Shown: piece by piece, positions 1-8,130 of the stretch
Position numbering within the stretch: position 1 is the stretch's first letter
How the letters are laid out: each line of letters begins with the position of its first letter
Source: Streptomyces sp. S465
GTDB lineage: Bacteria; Actinomycetota; Actinomycetes; Streptomycetales; Streptomycetaceae
Length of the DNA stretch: 64,000 bases
Assembly: GCF_026898115.1 (NCBI RefSeq)
Contig: NZ_CP114036.1
Location: 1,984,001 to 2,048,000, forward strand
Direction: 5' to 3'
Program-made: the position numbers and the translations under genes
Notes under the pieces: model-generated
Seen by the model: only the letters and a program-made list of their open reading frames with translations
The model's database searches: none
Told to the model about the DNA's origin: nothing

Positions 1-276
1 ATCAAGGGCATCGGTGAGGCCTTCAGCGACTTGCGCATCGTGGTCCACCAGATCGTCGACGGCCGAGGCCCCGACGGCAACGGGTTCGTCGGCGTGCGCG
101 GCGAGATGCGCGGCGTGCACAGCGGCGAGACCTTCGGTGTCCCGGCGACCGGGCGGGAGTTCCAAGTCCGGATCCACGAGTTCCACGAACTGGTCGACGG
201 ACGCATCGTCCGCACCTGGCACTTGGAGGACTGGCTCGAATGGTTCCGGCAGGTCGACGCCTCGCCTGCCCACTGA
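1..276 (+). CDS. SnoaL-like/ester cyclase family protein, C-terminal part (5' end outside window)
   Basis: The reading frame is open from base 1 and stops with TGA at 274-276, so only about 91 C-terminal residues are visible. The visible part has the alternating strands and the EFHELVDGRIVRTWHLED segment typical of the SnoaL-like/ester cyclase fold (NTF2-like alpha+beta cone). Members are small enzymes or binding proteins, and the substrate cannot be told here. The next gene, an oxidoreductase, begins 25 bases downstream on the same strand, so the two may be co-transcribed. An internal ATG at 31 exists, but homologous-looking sequence continues upstream of it, which argues for truncation by the window edge. 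Confidence 0.6.
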   Translation: MKGIGEAFSDLRIVVHQIVDGRGPDGNGFVGVRGEMRGVHSGETFGVPATGREFQVRIHEFHELVDGRIVRTWHLEDWLEWFRQVDASPAH

Positions 277-301
277 AGCAACGACACGAGAGAGCACATC
301 C

Positions 302-1219
302 ATGAAGGCATTGCAGTACACCGCATACGGCCACAGCCCGGTCCTCAACGATGTTCCCGAGCCGGTCCCCGGGCCGGGCGAGGTCCTGGTCCGGGTCGCG
401 GGGGCGGCCCTGAACCCGCTCGACGTCAAGATCGGCGCGGGCCACGTCCAGGAGTATTTTCCGATCACCTTCCCCTCGACCGTGGGCACTGATCTCGCGG
501 GTACGGTGGAGCGACTCGGATCCGGTGTGGCGGGCTGGAGCACCGGCGACGCGGTGCTCACCCGCACCGACCCGACCGCCGGTGGAGCTGTCGCGGAATA
601 CGCTGTGGTCCCAGCGACGAGTCTGGTGGCAGCGCCGACCACGATTCCGCTCGACGCCGCCGCGGGCCTGGCCACCGCCGCGGCGACCGCATGGCAGGCA
701 GTCACCGAGATCGCAGAGCTGAAGTCCGGCCAGAAGGTGCTCGTGCACGCAGGCGCCGGCGGCGTCGGCAGCTTCGTCATCCAGCTGGCCCGTCGCGCTG
801 GTGCACACGTTGTGACCACCGCGTCCAGTGCTGCTGCCGAGATCGTCCGGAAGCTCGGGGCCGATGAAATCATCGACTACACCAGCGTCGACTTCCGGAC
901 GGCAGTATCCGATGTCGATGTTGTCGTCGACTCGGTCGGTGGTGAGACCGAGGCTCGGTCGCTCGATGTCCTCAAGCCGGGTGGTCTGCTGGTCAGCCTC
1001 CCCGTCCCGCCGGACTTCGAGCGGGCCGCCGCTCGCGGGCTCCGCGCCGAGTTCGTCTTCCACGCTTCCGACGCCGAGCGACTGGCGAAAGTCGTCGCGG
1101 TAGCGAACGAAGGCTTCGACATCGTCGTCGACCGCACGGTCCGGCTCAGTGGTGCTGCGGACGCGTTCGACTATGTCGCCCAGGGCCACGCCAAGGGCAA
1201 GGTCATCGTCCAGCCATGA
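302..1219 (+). CDS. NADP-dependent quinone oxidoreductase-like medium-chain reductase
   Basis: This 305-aa protein belongs to the zinc-independent branch of the medium-chain dehydrogenase/reductase family (quinone reductase/enoyl reductase type). It opens with a GroES-like domain (about residues 1-115, with PGPGEVLVRV and NPLDVKIGAGH). A Rossmann domain follows, with the nucleotide-binding loop HAGAGGVGSFVIQLA near residue 160. No catalytic zinc cysteine/histidine set is visible. It would reduce quinones or other alpha,beta-unsaturated carbonyls using NAD(P)H in the cytosol. The ATG at 302 fits the family's usual start (MKALQYTAYG). The longer upstream frame overlaps the preceding gene and is not protein-like. 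A strong terminator follows 9 bases after the stop. Confidence 0.85.
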   Translation: MKALQYTAYGHSPVLNDVPEPVPGPGEVLVRVAGAALNPLDVKIGAGHVQEYFPITFPSTVGTDLAGTVERLGSGVAGWSTGDAVLTRTDPTAGGAVAEYAVVPATSLVAAPTTIPLDAAAGLATAAATAWQAVTEIAELKSGQKVLVHAGAGGVGSFVIQLARRAGAHVVTTASSAAAEIVRKLGADEIIDYTSVDFRTAVSDVDVVVDSVGGETEARSLDVLKPGGLLVSLPVPPDFERAAARGLRAEFVFHASDAERLAKVVAVANEGFDIVVDRTVRLSGAADAFDYVAQGHAKGKVIVQP

Positions 1220-1228
1220 CGCACCGCA

Positions 1229-1278
1229 GCCGTCGGGATGAGGGACTCCCTCGTCCCGACGGCTTTCCCCCTTTTTTT
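1229..1278 (+). terminator. Rho-independent terminator after the quinone oxidoreductase
   Basis: A near-perfect hairpin (GCCGTCGGGA ... TCCCGACGGC, 1229-1263) is followed by a pyrimidine tract with seven or more T residues (1264-1278). It sits directly behind the oxidoreductase stop. Confidence 0.9.
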
Positions 1279-1580
1279 CCGGGCCGACAACGGCTGTGCC
1301 AAAGCCAGTGCTCTGGTCGAAGGACATGGAAGGGCCTGGGCCTGGTGATCGGCCCATGACACGGCTGGCTGGGCCCCGGCAGGAGTCGGTGTCCCCATCG
1401 CCGTAGGCACGCCGGTGGCGGGGATGCTCGACACGTTCGACCGCGGCTACGGAATCTACTGCCTCCAACAGGCAACGTTCGCCCCGTCGCGACGCCCGGC
1501 ACTCCCCCAAGCTGCTTCGAGCAAGGGGTACCCCCAGAGCATGCACCGGACGCCGCTCCTTGACGGGCAAACGTTGCCTG

Positions 1581-1712
1581 CCGGGGCACTACGCCGAGTA
1601 CGTCGTGGTAGACGAGACCCCGCTCGCGCCAGTAGACGGACACATTCCGCTGACCGCGGCAGCGGCTCCGCCCCTGAGCGCAATCACGGCGCAGCAGATG
1701 GCTGATACCAGA
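1581..1712 (+). pseudogene. Internal fragment of another quinone-reductase-like gene
   Basis: A short stretch reads GHYAEYVVVDETPLAPV followed by LTAAAAPPLSAITAQQ. This is the conserved middle of a medium-chain quinone reductase (end of the GroES domain and the linker helix). No start, nucleotide-binding domain or continuation is present, so it is a remnant. From 1713 to 2070 there is no recognisable gene, although one frame (about 1740-1900) looks protein-like without matching a family I know. Confidence 0.5.
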
Positions 1713-2069
1713 CAAGAGCGTGTCGGGATTGGTCCCAGCCAGTGACCGATCCTTCGTAGCGGCCCATGACGCACGTCTGGTGACCGAGCTCGGCGGCTAT
1801 TGGCACGCGATCGCTGACGCGGCCACAGTCGGGACGGACGCGATGCATCTCGTGCACGATTGCGAAGCCTACGTGGGCGTGCGCCCCAGGCGTGGGCCGG
1901 AAGCGAAGCGAGGCATCGAGGGTCTCGGCGGTCCGCGCCGTTGCCGATGACGGCGCGAACCCCGCTCGGCTTCTCGACCGGGTAGCGCACGGCGAGTGCG
2001 AGACCCGGATCACGGTCGCCTGGGCGATGCCCCTGCCTCTGTCCACTCGGGTCAGGGCAGGGGGATCCA

Positions 2070-2440
2070 AACCACACGGGGGTTCACCGGAAACTTCGCG
2101 GACAAGGACGCGGCGGCGAGGGCGATCCAGGGGCACATCGCGGATCCACTCGGCCTGGACGTCGAGACCGCGGCGGCCGGCATCCGGCGGATCGTCGACT
2201 CGCAGATGGCCGATACGCTGCGCGAGCTCACCATCGACAAAGGAACGACCCGCGCGACTTCACGCTCTACGCTTACGGTGACGCCGGACCGCCGCACTGC
2301 GCCGGGTTCGGCGCCGAACTCGGGGTCCGCCAGATCGTCGTACCGGCGACGTCCATGGTGCATCCCGCTATGGAGCCCTCGCCCCCGACGTGCAGCTCTC
2401 GTTCCAGCAGAGCATCCTGCCGACCGACGCCAGATGGGAC
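2070..2440 (+). pseudogene. Hydantoinase/oxoprolinase (HyuA-type) fragment, two frameshifts
   Basis: Three consecutive frames spell one protein of the hydantoinase A/acetone-carboxylase family. The first contains ADPLGLDVETAAAGIRRIVD and QMADTLRELT (about 2135-2240). The second contains DPRDFTLYAYGDAGPPHCAG and ELGVRQIVVPATSMVHP (about 2258-2370). The third contains YGALAPDVQLSFQQS (about 2371-2425). Frameshifts lie near 2250 and 2370. Full members are about 650-700 aa, so only the central part survives. In the family the enzyme performs ATP-dependent ring opening or carboxylation; this copy cannot be functional. Confidence 0.7.
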
Positions 2441-2522
2441 GAGCCCGGCGCGCAGCAGCCCGAAGAAGCCTTCGTTGACGGTCGGCCGGTTGCCCGGAGA
2501 CCGGGCAACCAGAACGCCGCGC

Positions 2523-3398
2523 TCAGCGAAGAGTCGACTCGCTCTGCTTCGCAGCCCCGATGTCCTGGCTGCCCAGAACGGCGAGCAGTTTCAGCTTCTC
2601 CGCCGAGTCGCCGCCCACCGGAGCGGTGAACCACAGCAGCCGCTGCGAACCATCCTCACTCAGCAGGCTGAGGCAATCGAGTTCGATCGCGCCGAGGTCC
2701 GGGTGCATCAGCCTCTTTCGGTCGGCCCGACGTACTGCGACCTCCTGATGAGCCCACAGGTCGGCGAACTCGCTGCTCGCCGAGACCAGCCGCCGGATCA
2801 GTCCGCGCACTTCACTGTCGCCGCCGCGGCGGGCCGAGACCGCTCGCAGGTCGGCCACCAAGACCCGCGACTGGTGACCGTGTTCGTCGGGGTGGTACCG
2901 CAGCCGGGCCTCAGGGTCGGTGAACCAGCGGTACACGAAACTGGCCTCGACGCCTTTCTTCCTGGGGATCGGTCCGAGCAGCGCAGCAGCGAGGCGGTTC
3001 TGTACCAACGTCGCGTGCAAGTCGGTGATCACTGCCGCCGGGGTGGCCGGCAGGCGTTCGAGCAGATCGAGCATCCCCGGGTGGACGTGCGCCGACGGTC
3101 CGTGCCGCGGTGGCAGCGGACGACCGGCCAGAAAGTACAGATGCGCACGCTCATCCTCCGTCAGCCGCAGAGCCCGCGCGAACGCGGCCACCATCTGCTC
3201 GGACGGCTGCGCGCCCCGGCCCTGCTCCAACTGGTTGTAGTAGTCAACCGAGGCGCCGGCCAAGACAGCCACCTCGTCGCGGCGCAGCCCAGGCACCCGG
3301 CGTCGTGTCGACTCAGGAAGCCCCACCTCGCCGGGGCGGATGCGATCGCGTCGCGACTTCAGAAACTCACCGAATGCAGCCAGATCCATACCGACCAT
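2523..3398 (-). CDS. Xre-family regulator with MmyB-like ligand-binding domain
   Basis: This 291-aa protein has an N-terminal HTH_3 domain (about residues 5-75) with the family hallmarks RRRVPGLRRDEVAVLAG and YYNQLEQGR. A C-terminal MmyB-like PAS-type domain (about 105-275) contains LLGPI, YRWFTDPEAR and the conserved HPDLGAIELDC. Streptomycetes carry many such regulators, which usually control an adjacent reductase or transporter. Start codons at 3398 and 3389 are both possible (M-V-G-M), and neither has a clear ribosome site. The longer frame upstream is not protein-like. The gene stands alone between debris and a gap containing a perfect palindrome. Its target is unknown. Confidence 0.85.
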   Translation of the reverse strand: MVGMDLAAFGEFLKSRRDRIRPGEVGLPESTRRRVPGLRRDEVAVLAGASVDYYNQLEQGRGAQPSEQMVAAFARALRLTEDERAHLYFLAGRPLPPRHGPSAHVHPGMLDLLERLPATPAAVITDLHATLVQNRLAAALLGPIPRKKGVEASFVYRWFTDPEARLRYHPDEHGHQSRVLVADLRAVSARRGGDSEVRGLIRRLVSASSEFADLWAHQEVAVRRADRKRLMHPDLGAIELDCLSLLSEDGSQRLLWFTAPVGGDSAEKLKLLAVLGSQDIGAAKQSESTLR

Positions 3399-4003
3399 TC
3401 TGAACCGACTTGCCGCGCCAAGGCAGGGGACGCTGTTACCACCCTCAGCGCATGGCGATGTCCGGTCCGGCCCCCGGTCCTCTCTGGCTGGGTGTCGCGG
3501 CTCGGCTGGTCCGACTGGCGACGCCACCACCAAGCCCGGTCCCGCACCAGCCACTACCGGCGACAAGCCGCATCCCGGACATGAAGCTCACGATCTACAG
3601 CTGGAGTACTAGTACTCCAGTCGCAGATTGCTATTTCCGCTGGTCAGGAGCGTGCCTGTGAGTGTACTCGCCTGACGTGCTGTCAGGCGGTGTGAGTTCG
3701 TGACGTCGGGTACGGCAGACCGTTGTGGCTTGTCATGCAAGACGATGTGCAGCTCGATGTCTGTTGAAGCAGCGCTCGTTCACGTTGCGCCGCCGGTAGG
3801 TCTCCCGGTCGAACCCTGGCGGTCGGGGGCCGCTACCCGTTCAACATCAAAGCCGGCGGCCCGGTCAGGGTCTGCGCCCCTTCCGCGACCCCGACGCCGT
3901 CGAGGATGCCGAGGACGACTGATCCCGCGCATCCGACCCGTTGGGCCGCTCGCTGTACCCCGTGCAGGCCGGGTGCCGCCGCTCCGGCCCGAGGTGATGC
4001 TCG
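3399..4003. other. 605-bp intergenic stretch with an orphan palindrome
   Basis: No frame here looks like a known protein. It holds the perfect 20-bp palindrome at 3601-3620 and, at its right end (about 3870-3925), a short frame ending in an acidic tail that could be a gene remnant. Confidence 0.5.
3601..3620. promoter_or_regulatory. Perfect 20-bp palindrome, candidate operator
   Basis: CTGGAGTACTAGTACTCCAG is its own reverse complement. The size and the absence of a spacer fit a dimeric repressor site (TetR/MarR/Xre type). It lies about 200 bp upstream of the Xre/MmyB gene start and about 0.9 kb from the MarR promoter. No T-run follows, so a terminator is unlikely. Confidence 0.5.
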
Positions 4004-4480
4004 TCAGCCCGCGGGTGTGCCGATCTGGTTGCGTTCGAGCACGGAGCGCAGCCTGGAGAGGGCCTGTGCGGCGGCCGTCGCTGAGGAGTTGTCGAGAGTG
4101 CCTCCGATCAGCTCGGCCACTTTGGTGGTGAAGGTTTTCTCTGCTGCGTCAACGAGCTGGGTGCCGTTGTCGGTCAGGGCCAGCAGCGAGGAGCGGCGGT
4201 CGGCTGGGTTCGGCTGCCGGGCGGCCCAACCCTGCTTCTCCAGACGGTCGATGGTTTTGCTGGTCGCCCCGATACCGATGGCGAATTCGGCGGCGAGGTC
4301 CGCCACGCGGGACTCTGGGTGGTCGCGCAGGTAGCGCAGGGCCTCGAACTGCGAGGTGACGATCCCGTGCCGCTCGCGGAGACGATCGTTGAGGGCGTTG
4401 TACAGACGCGTCTCGCATCGGACCAGGTCGGCGAAGAAGCCCGGGAGGTCGACCGTCCCGCCGCTCGATGTGGATGCCAT
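4004..4480 (-). CDS. MarR-family transcriptional regulator
   Basis: This 158-aa winged-helix regulator has the recognition helix and wing clearly visible: VADLAAEFAIGIGATSKTID (about 60-80), then RLEKQGW and the basic wing RQPNPADRRSSLLALTDNG (about 88-110). MarR dimers repress divergent genes and release DNA when they bind phenolic or other lipophilic ligands. It diverges from an HSL-type esterase, and the short space between them carries a repeated 10-mer, so autoregulation and control of the esterase are likely. The ATG at 4480 abuts the first repeat. Confidence 0.9.
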   Translation of the reverse strand: MASTSSGGTVDLPGFFADLVRCETRLYNALNDRLRERHGIVTSQFEALRYLRDHPESRVADLAAEFAIGIGATSKTIDRLEKQGWAARQPNPADRRSSLLALTDNGTQLVDAAEKTFTTKVAELIGGTLDNSSATAAAQALSRLRSVLERNQIGTPAG

Positions 4481-4516
4481 GGCATATAGTCTACGTTAGA
4501 TTCCACGGCATATAGT
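4481..4516. promoter_or_regulatory. Probable MarR operator: direct repeat in the divergent promoter
   Basis: GGCATATAGT occurs twice (4481-4490 and 4507-4516), 26 bp apart start to start, each beside a CCATGG or CCACGG half-site. TATAGT can double as a -10 box. Its position between the divergent starts makes it the natural target of the MarR protein. Confidence 0.6.
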
Positions 4517-4549
4517 TCCATGGAAGTTACCTACGGCGGGAGCATACCC

Positions 4550-5473
4550 ATGAGCAAGGAACAGCGCGCGAAGGTCGACGCGATGCTGCGGCAGCCCCGA
4601 CCCGAGGGTCCCCGGTCGGTCGAGGCGATCCGAGCCGGATTCAAGGCGCTGATGGCCCAGATGACTGTGCCCGACGGCATCCGCACCACGCAGACGACGC
4701 TCGGCGGCCGACCCGCACTGTATGTCGAGCCGGACAACGGGCCGCGCGCCGGGACGATCCTGTACTTCCATGGCGGCGGCTGGGTGTCCGGCTCTCCCGA
4801 GACCGCCCTGTCGCTGACGGGACACCTCGTGGCCAAGACCGGCTTCGGGGCGTACTCGCTGGACTACCGGCTTGCCCCCGAGCACCCGTTCCCGGCCGCA
4901 ATCGAAGACGCGCTGAGCGCCTACCGCTCCCTCCTCGACAGCGGCACAGACGCTTCGACCATCGTGTTCGCCGGCGACTCCGCCGGCGGCGGCCTCACCG
5001 TCACCACCTGCCTCGCCGCCCGCGACGCGGGCCTCCCGCTGCCCGCCGCCATCGTGGCGTTCTCCCCGGGCCTCGACGCCACCCGAACCGGCGAGAGCAT
5101 GGACACCAAAACGGGCATCGACCCGATCTTCACCCGCGAGGCTGTTGAACACACCGGAGCCATGTACCTCGCCGGAGCCGACCCGCATCAGCCCCTGCTC
5201 AGCCCGGCCGTCCTCGCCGACCTGACCAGCTTCCCCCCGATGCTGATCCAGGTAGGCACCAACGAGATCCTGCTGGACGACTCCACGCGCCTGGCCGCGC
5301 GTGCGAGGGCAGCCGGAGTGGACGTCATCCTGGATATCACCGCCGACGTGCCGCACGTGTTCCAGTCATTCGCCGGCGTCCTGGACGAGGCGGACGAGGC
5401 ACTGGACCGCGCAGCACTCTTCCTCCGCCAGCGCATCCGCGCCGCGAGCGCGGCGCACACGTCAGCAGGGTAG
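4550..5473 (+). CDS. Alpha/beta hydrolase, HSL-type esterase (family IV)
   Basis: This 307-aa cytosolic esterase carries the HSL-family oxyanion motif HGGGW near residue 76 and the nucleophile elbow GDSAGGG near residue 148. LAPEHPFPAAIED and the C-terminal catalytic histidine segment VPHVFQSF are also present. It hydrolyses short-chain acyl esters or lactones. The ATG at 4550 is chosen because GGCGGGAG ends seven bases upstream. An in-frame ATG at 4520 would place the ribosome site inside the operator. MarR control of an esterase suggests an ester or aromatic inducer, which is inference. Confidence 0.85.
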   Translation: MSKEQRAKVDAMLRQPRPEGPRSVEAIRAGFKALMAQMTVPDGIRTTQTTLGGRPALYVEPDNGPRAGTILYFHGGGWVSGSPETALSLTGHLVAKTGFGAYSLDYRLAPEHPFPAAIEDALSAYRSLLDSGTDASTIVFAGDSAGGGLTVTTCLAARDAGLPLPAAIVAFSPGLDATRTGESMDTKTGIDPIFTREAVEHTGAMYLAGADPHQPLLSPAVLADLTSFPPMLIQVGTNEILLDDSTRLAARARAAGVDVILDITADVPHVFQSFAGVLDEADEALDRAALFLRQRIRAASAAHTSAG

Positions 5474-5704
5474 GGCCAGCCCTGGCCTCACTCGGGCCGC
5501 GACCTCCACCCCCGGTCGTGCTCGCCATTCCCTTCCAGGCGGTCGGCCCGGGGCCCGTTCCTCCCCTTGGGCCTCCCGCCCGAGTCACCGAGAAGCGGCT
5601 CCTCCAGGAACTGACACAGCCAGTCTCGCCATCGCTCGACCCGCTTCTGGGCGCCTTCGCTCTGCCGGTCACGAAGCCGTCCGCGCAGCCCTCCGGGTCA
5701 CCTG

Positions 5705-5925
5705 ATGGCCTTTCAGCTCTTCAGAGCCAGCTTGGCTTCCACCAGGCGCGCAGAGCCGGACGTTGGGCGAGCTTGGCCTGCTTGGGGCGGGGCCCGCGTT
5801 CATAGGCGACTGCATCGGCCAAGGCTGCTCAGTAGCGGTTCCGGCCACCGTTGCGGACGATCTCGCGGGAGACGGTCGAAGGGGCGCTGCGATGTAGATC
5901 GCAGCGCGAGGAACGCACTCGGAGG
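5705..5925 (-). pseudogene. IS30-family transposase N-terminal remnant
   Basis: On the minus strand, APSTVSREIVRNGGRNRY is the IS30 helix-turn-helix signature. It is followed, after a stop, by AYERGPRPKQAKLAQRPALR and, in another frame, LVEAKLALKS. One stop and one frameshift break it and no DDE core is present. The rest of the 5474-5997 gap shows nothing else recognisable. Confidence 0.6.
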
Positions 5926-5997
5926 CCCGAACGAGTTCGTCGAAGGCGGGCTCGGACGAAACCCCGGCGCCGGCCTGGCAGGGTCAGGTGCCGGTGC

Positions 5998-6606
5998 TCA
6001 ACGCGGGCTGCGTCGGCTCCGGTAGGCCGCGACGCTGGCCCGGTGTGCGCAGGTTCGGGTGCAGTACTGCTTCGAGCCGTTGCGCGAGAGGTCCACGAAA
6101 GTGGCCCGGCAGGTCGGCCCGGCACATACGCCGAGACGAGCGGGACCGAGCGTGGCGATCACGGAGGCCAGTGCGCTGAGCGTAGTCGCGGCAAGGTGCG
6201 CCGAGCAGCGGTCGGTGTCGGAGGTCACCTCGGTCCACCAGCGGTCGTTCTCGTGGCGCAGTACCGGGGTGGCGCGGCTGCGACGCAGACCAGCATTGAT
6301 CAGAGCCGCAGCTTCGACCGCGTCCGTGTTGGCCCGTTCGAGCACCTGACGCACCGTCTCGCGCACCGCGCGGACTTCCGCCAGGTCGGCGCGGGTGAGA
6401 TGCCGCGGACCGGTCCCTTGGTTCGCGGCCGAACTCGGAGGCTCAGCCGCGGGATGGTCGTCAAGGAAGTTCCGGAGCTGCTCCACGGTCTCGAGCGCGT
6501 CCTCTCCCTTGATCGGCCTCAAGGTGTTGGCCAGGTCGACGGCCGTCTGGACCACCAATGGGCTGTAATACGCATCCTGCATTTGACGTGTCTCCTCACT
6601 GCCCAT
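5998..6606 (-). CDS. ABATE/CGNR zinc-finger transcriptional regulator
   Basis: This 202-aa protein has the two-part architecture of stress-response CGNR proteins. The N-terminal ABATE domain (about 10-140) includes LANTLRP and LTRADLAEVRAVRE. The C-terminal zinc finger (about 155-200) includes RLGVCAGPTCRATFVD and KQYCTRTC. The motif that names the family reads C-A-H-R here instead of C-G-N-R, although the four cysteines are kept. It diverges from an MFS exporter only 26 bp away, so it probably regulates that exporter. The start at 6606 is supported by the tight divergent spacing. Confidence 0.85.
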   Translation of the reverse strand: MGSEETRQMQDAYYSPLVVQTAVDLANTLRPIKGEDALETVEQLRNFLDDHPAAEPPSSAANQGTGPRHLTRADLAEVRAVRETVRQVLERANTDAVEAAALINAGLRRSRATPVLRHENDRWWTEVTSDTDRCSAHLAATTLSALASVIATLGPARLGVCAGPTCRATFVDLSRNGSKQYCTRTCAHRASVAAYRSRRSPR

Positions 6607-6632
6607 AACGTTACACCCAAAGGAGCTTTAGC

Positions 6633-8078
6633 ATGTCACAAGATACTCGGCAGGGGACGACGCCGCAGGCGATCCCGTCTGGAGGGGCCCCGGCACCGGA
6701 GCGAACCGACGCCCCGGACGGGCGTCGGCTGGGGCTGACTTTGGGGATGCTGGTGCTGCCGATGTACGTGGCACTGGGAGCGCCGTCGGTGGCCCTGCCG
6801 GCCATCGGCCGCGCACTCGCGGTGCCGTTCGGGGCCACCGCATGGATTCTCGCCGCGTGGTCGCTGACCTCCGCGCTCGCGATGCCGGTCGCGGGTCGGC
6901 TGCTGGTCCGCTGGAGCCCCTTCCAGGTCCTCGTCGCCGGGGTCGTGGCGCTCGCCGCGGGCTCCGTGCTCGCCGGAGCCGGGCCGACACTGTCCGTCGT
7001 GATCGTCGGCCGACTGATCGGCGGCGCCGGGGCGGGCGCGACCGTGATCGCCGTCTTTGCCGCGGCCACCGCCCTTCCCGGGCGGCAACGGATCCGCGCC
7101 CTGGGAATCATCGCGGCCGCCAGCGCGACGGCGTCGGGGTGCGGGACACTGTTGGGCGGGGCGGTGACCGCATGGCTCGGGTGGCGTGCCGTGCTCGCGA
7201 TCCCGGCCCTCGCGCTGCCCCTCCTGCTGGCCGCATTGCCGAGTAGGCGCGCGCTGGCTCGGAGCGGTAGCGGCGAGCGGAACGGCTCGACCGGGCGACT
7301 CGATATCGTCGGCGCGGCCGTGCTGTCGGTACTCGCCGGCTCCTTGATCACGTTGCTGCAGGCACACTCGGTCGGCCTGCCCGCTCCGGTCACGCTCGTC
7401 GTGGCTGCCGCCGGGGCGCTCGCCGCCGTGGGACTGTGGTGGCGCGTGCGAAGCACGCCCGACGGGTTCGTGCCTCGGCGGGTGATCGCATCCCGCGGCT
7501 TCCTGGCGGCCGGGCTCATCGGCGGGACCGTCTTCGCCGGCTACTACGGGGTGCTGTTCCGCGCCCCGTCCCTGATCGAGCAGGCCACGGGCGGTGGCCC
7601 CCTGGAAGCCGGCGTGCTCTTGGTCCCGGCCGCCGCCTGCTCGGTGCTGGCCGGGCGGCTGGTCGGCACCTTGACCGACCGGTTCACCGGCTGGCAGGTG
7701 TCGGCCGGGCTTGCGGCGCTCACCGTCGTCGGCGTGCTCGTGGTCGCGATCTTCACCGGGCCGATCCCGATTGTCGTCGGCACGGCGTTGACCGTGTGCG
7801 GGTTCGCCGGCGCCCAAGCCGTACTGGTGAGCCTCGCGCCGGACCTGGTCGCCGCGGACGACCGCGACACCGCACAGGGCCTGCTCAACTTCATGAACGC
7901 CCTGGGTGGCGGGATCGGTCCGGCCGCTGTCGCGGGTCTGTCCGGCATCGTGCCGGTGCCGGTGGCCCTCGCCGTGCTCGCGGCACTCCCCCTGGCCGGA
8001 CTCGTCCTCAGCCTGACCCGGCGCCCTACCGCCGACCGCCGCCCCGAACCCGACGCCACCCGTGGGAGCCCGCGATGA
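6633..8078 (+). CDS. MFS drug exporter (DHA2/EmrB-QacA-like)
   Basis: This 481-aa integral membrane protein is almost entirely hydrophobic helices separated by short loops, consistent with 14 segments. Motifs include the motif-A-like loop after TM2 (GRLLVRWSPFQVLV), the antiporter motif-C-like GIIAAASATASGCGTLLGG, and a polar N-terminus. Such proteins export lipophilic drugs or dyes using the proton gradient. The ATG at 6633 is preceded by AAAGGAG at good spacing. It diverges from the CGNR regulator, and an epoxide hydrolase follows 52 bases downstream on the same strand. A detoxification operon is a reasonable inference. Confidence 0.85.
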   Translation: MSQDTRQGTTPQAIPSGGAPAPERTDAPDGRRLGLTLGMLVLPMYVALGAPSVALPAIGRALAVPFGATAWILAAWSLTSALAMPVAGRLLVRWSPFQVLVAGVVALAAGSVLAGAGPTLSVVIVGRLIGGAGAGATVIAVFAAATALPGRQRIRALGIIAAASATASGCGTLLGGAVTAWLGWRAVLAIPALALPLLLAALPSRRALARSGSGERNGSTGRLDIVGAAVLSVLAGSLITLLQAHSVGLPAPVTLVVAAAGALAAVGLWWRVRSTPDGFVPRRVIASRGFLAAGLIGGTVFAGYYGVLFRAPSLIEQATGGGPLEAGVLLVPAAACSVLAGRLVGTLTDRFTGWQVSAGLAALTVVGVLVVAIFTGPIPIVVGTALTVCGFAGAQAVLVSLAPDLVAADDRDTAQGLLNFMNALGGGIGPAAVAGLSGIVPVPVALAVLAALPLAGLVLSLTRRPTADRRPEPDATRGSPR

Positions 8079-8130
8079 CGGTCCACCTGCCTCTGATCCG
8101 ATAACGCCTTGACCAGTAAGGAGCGTTGCC

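Noticed and set aside
2355..3584. A 409-codon plus-strand frame opposite the Xre regulator
   Set aside because: The minus-strand HTH/MmyB domains explain the region; the plus frame has no protein character.
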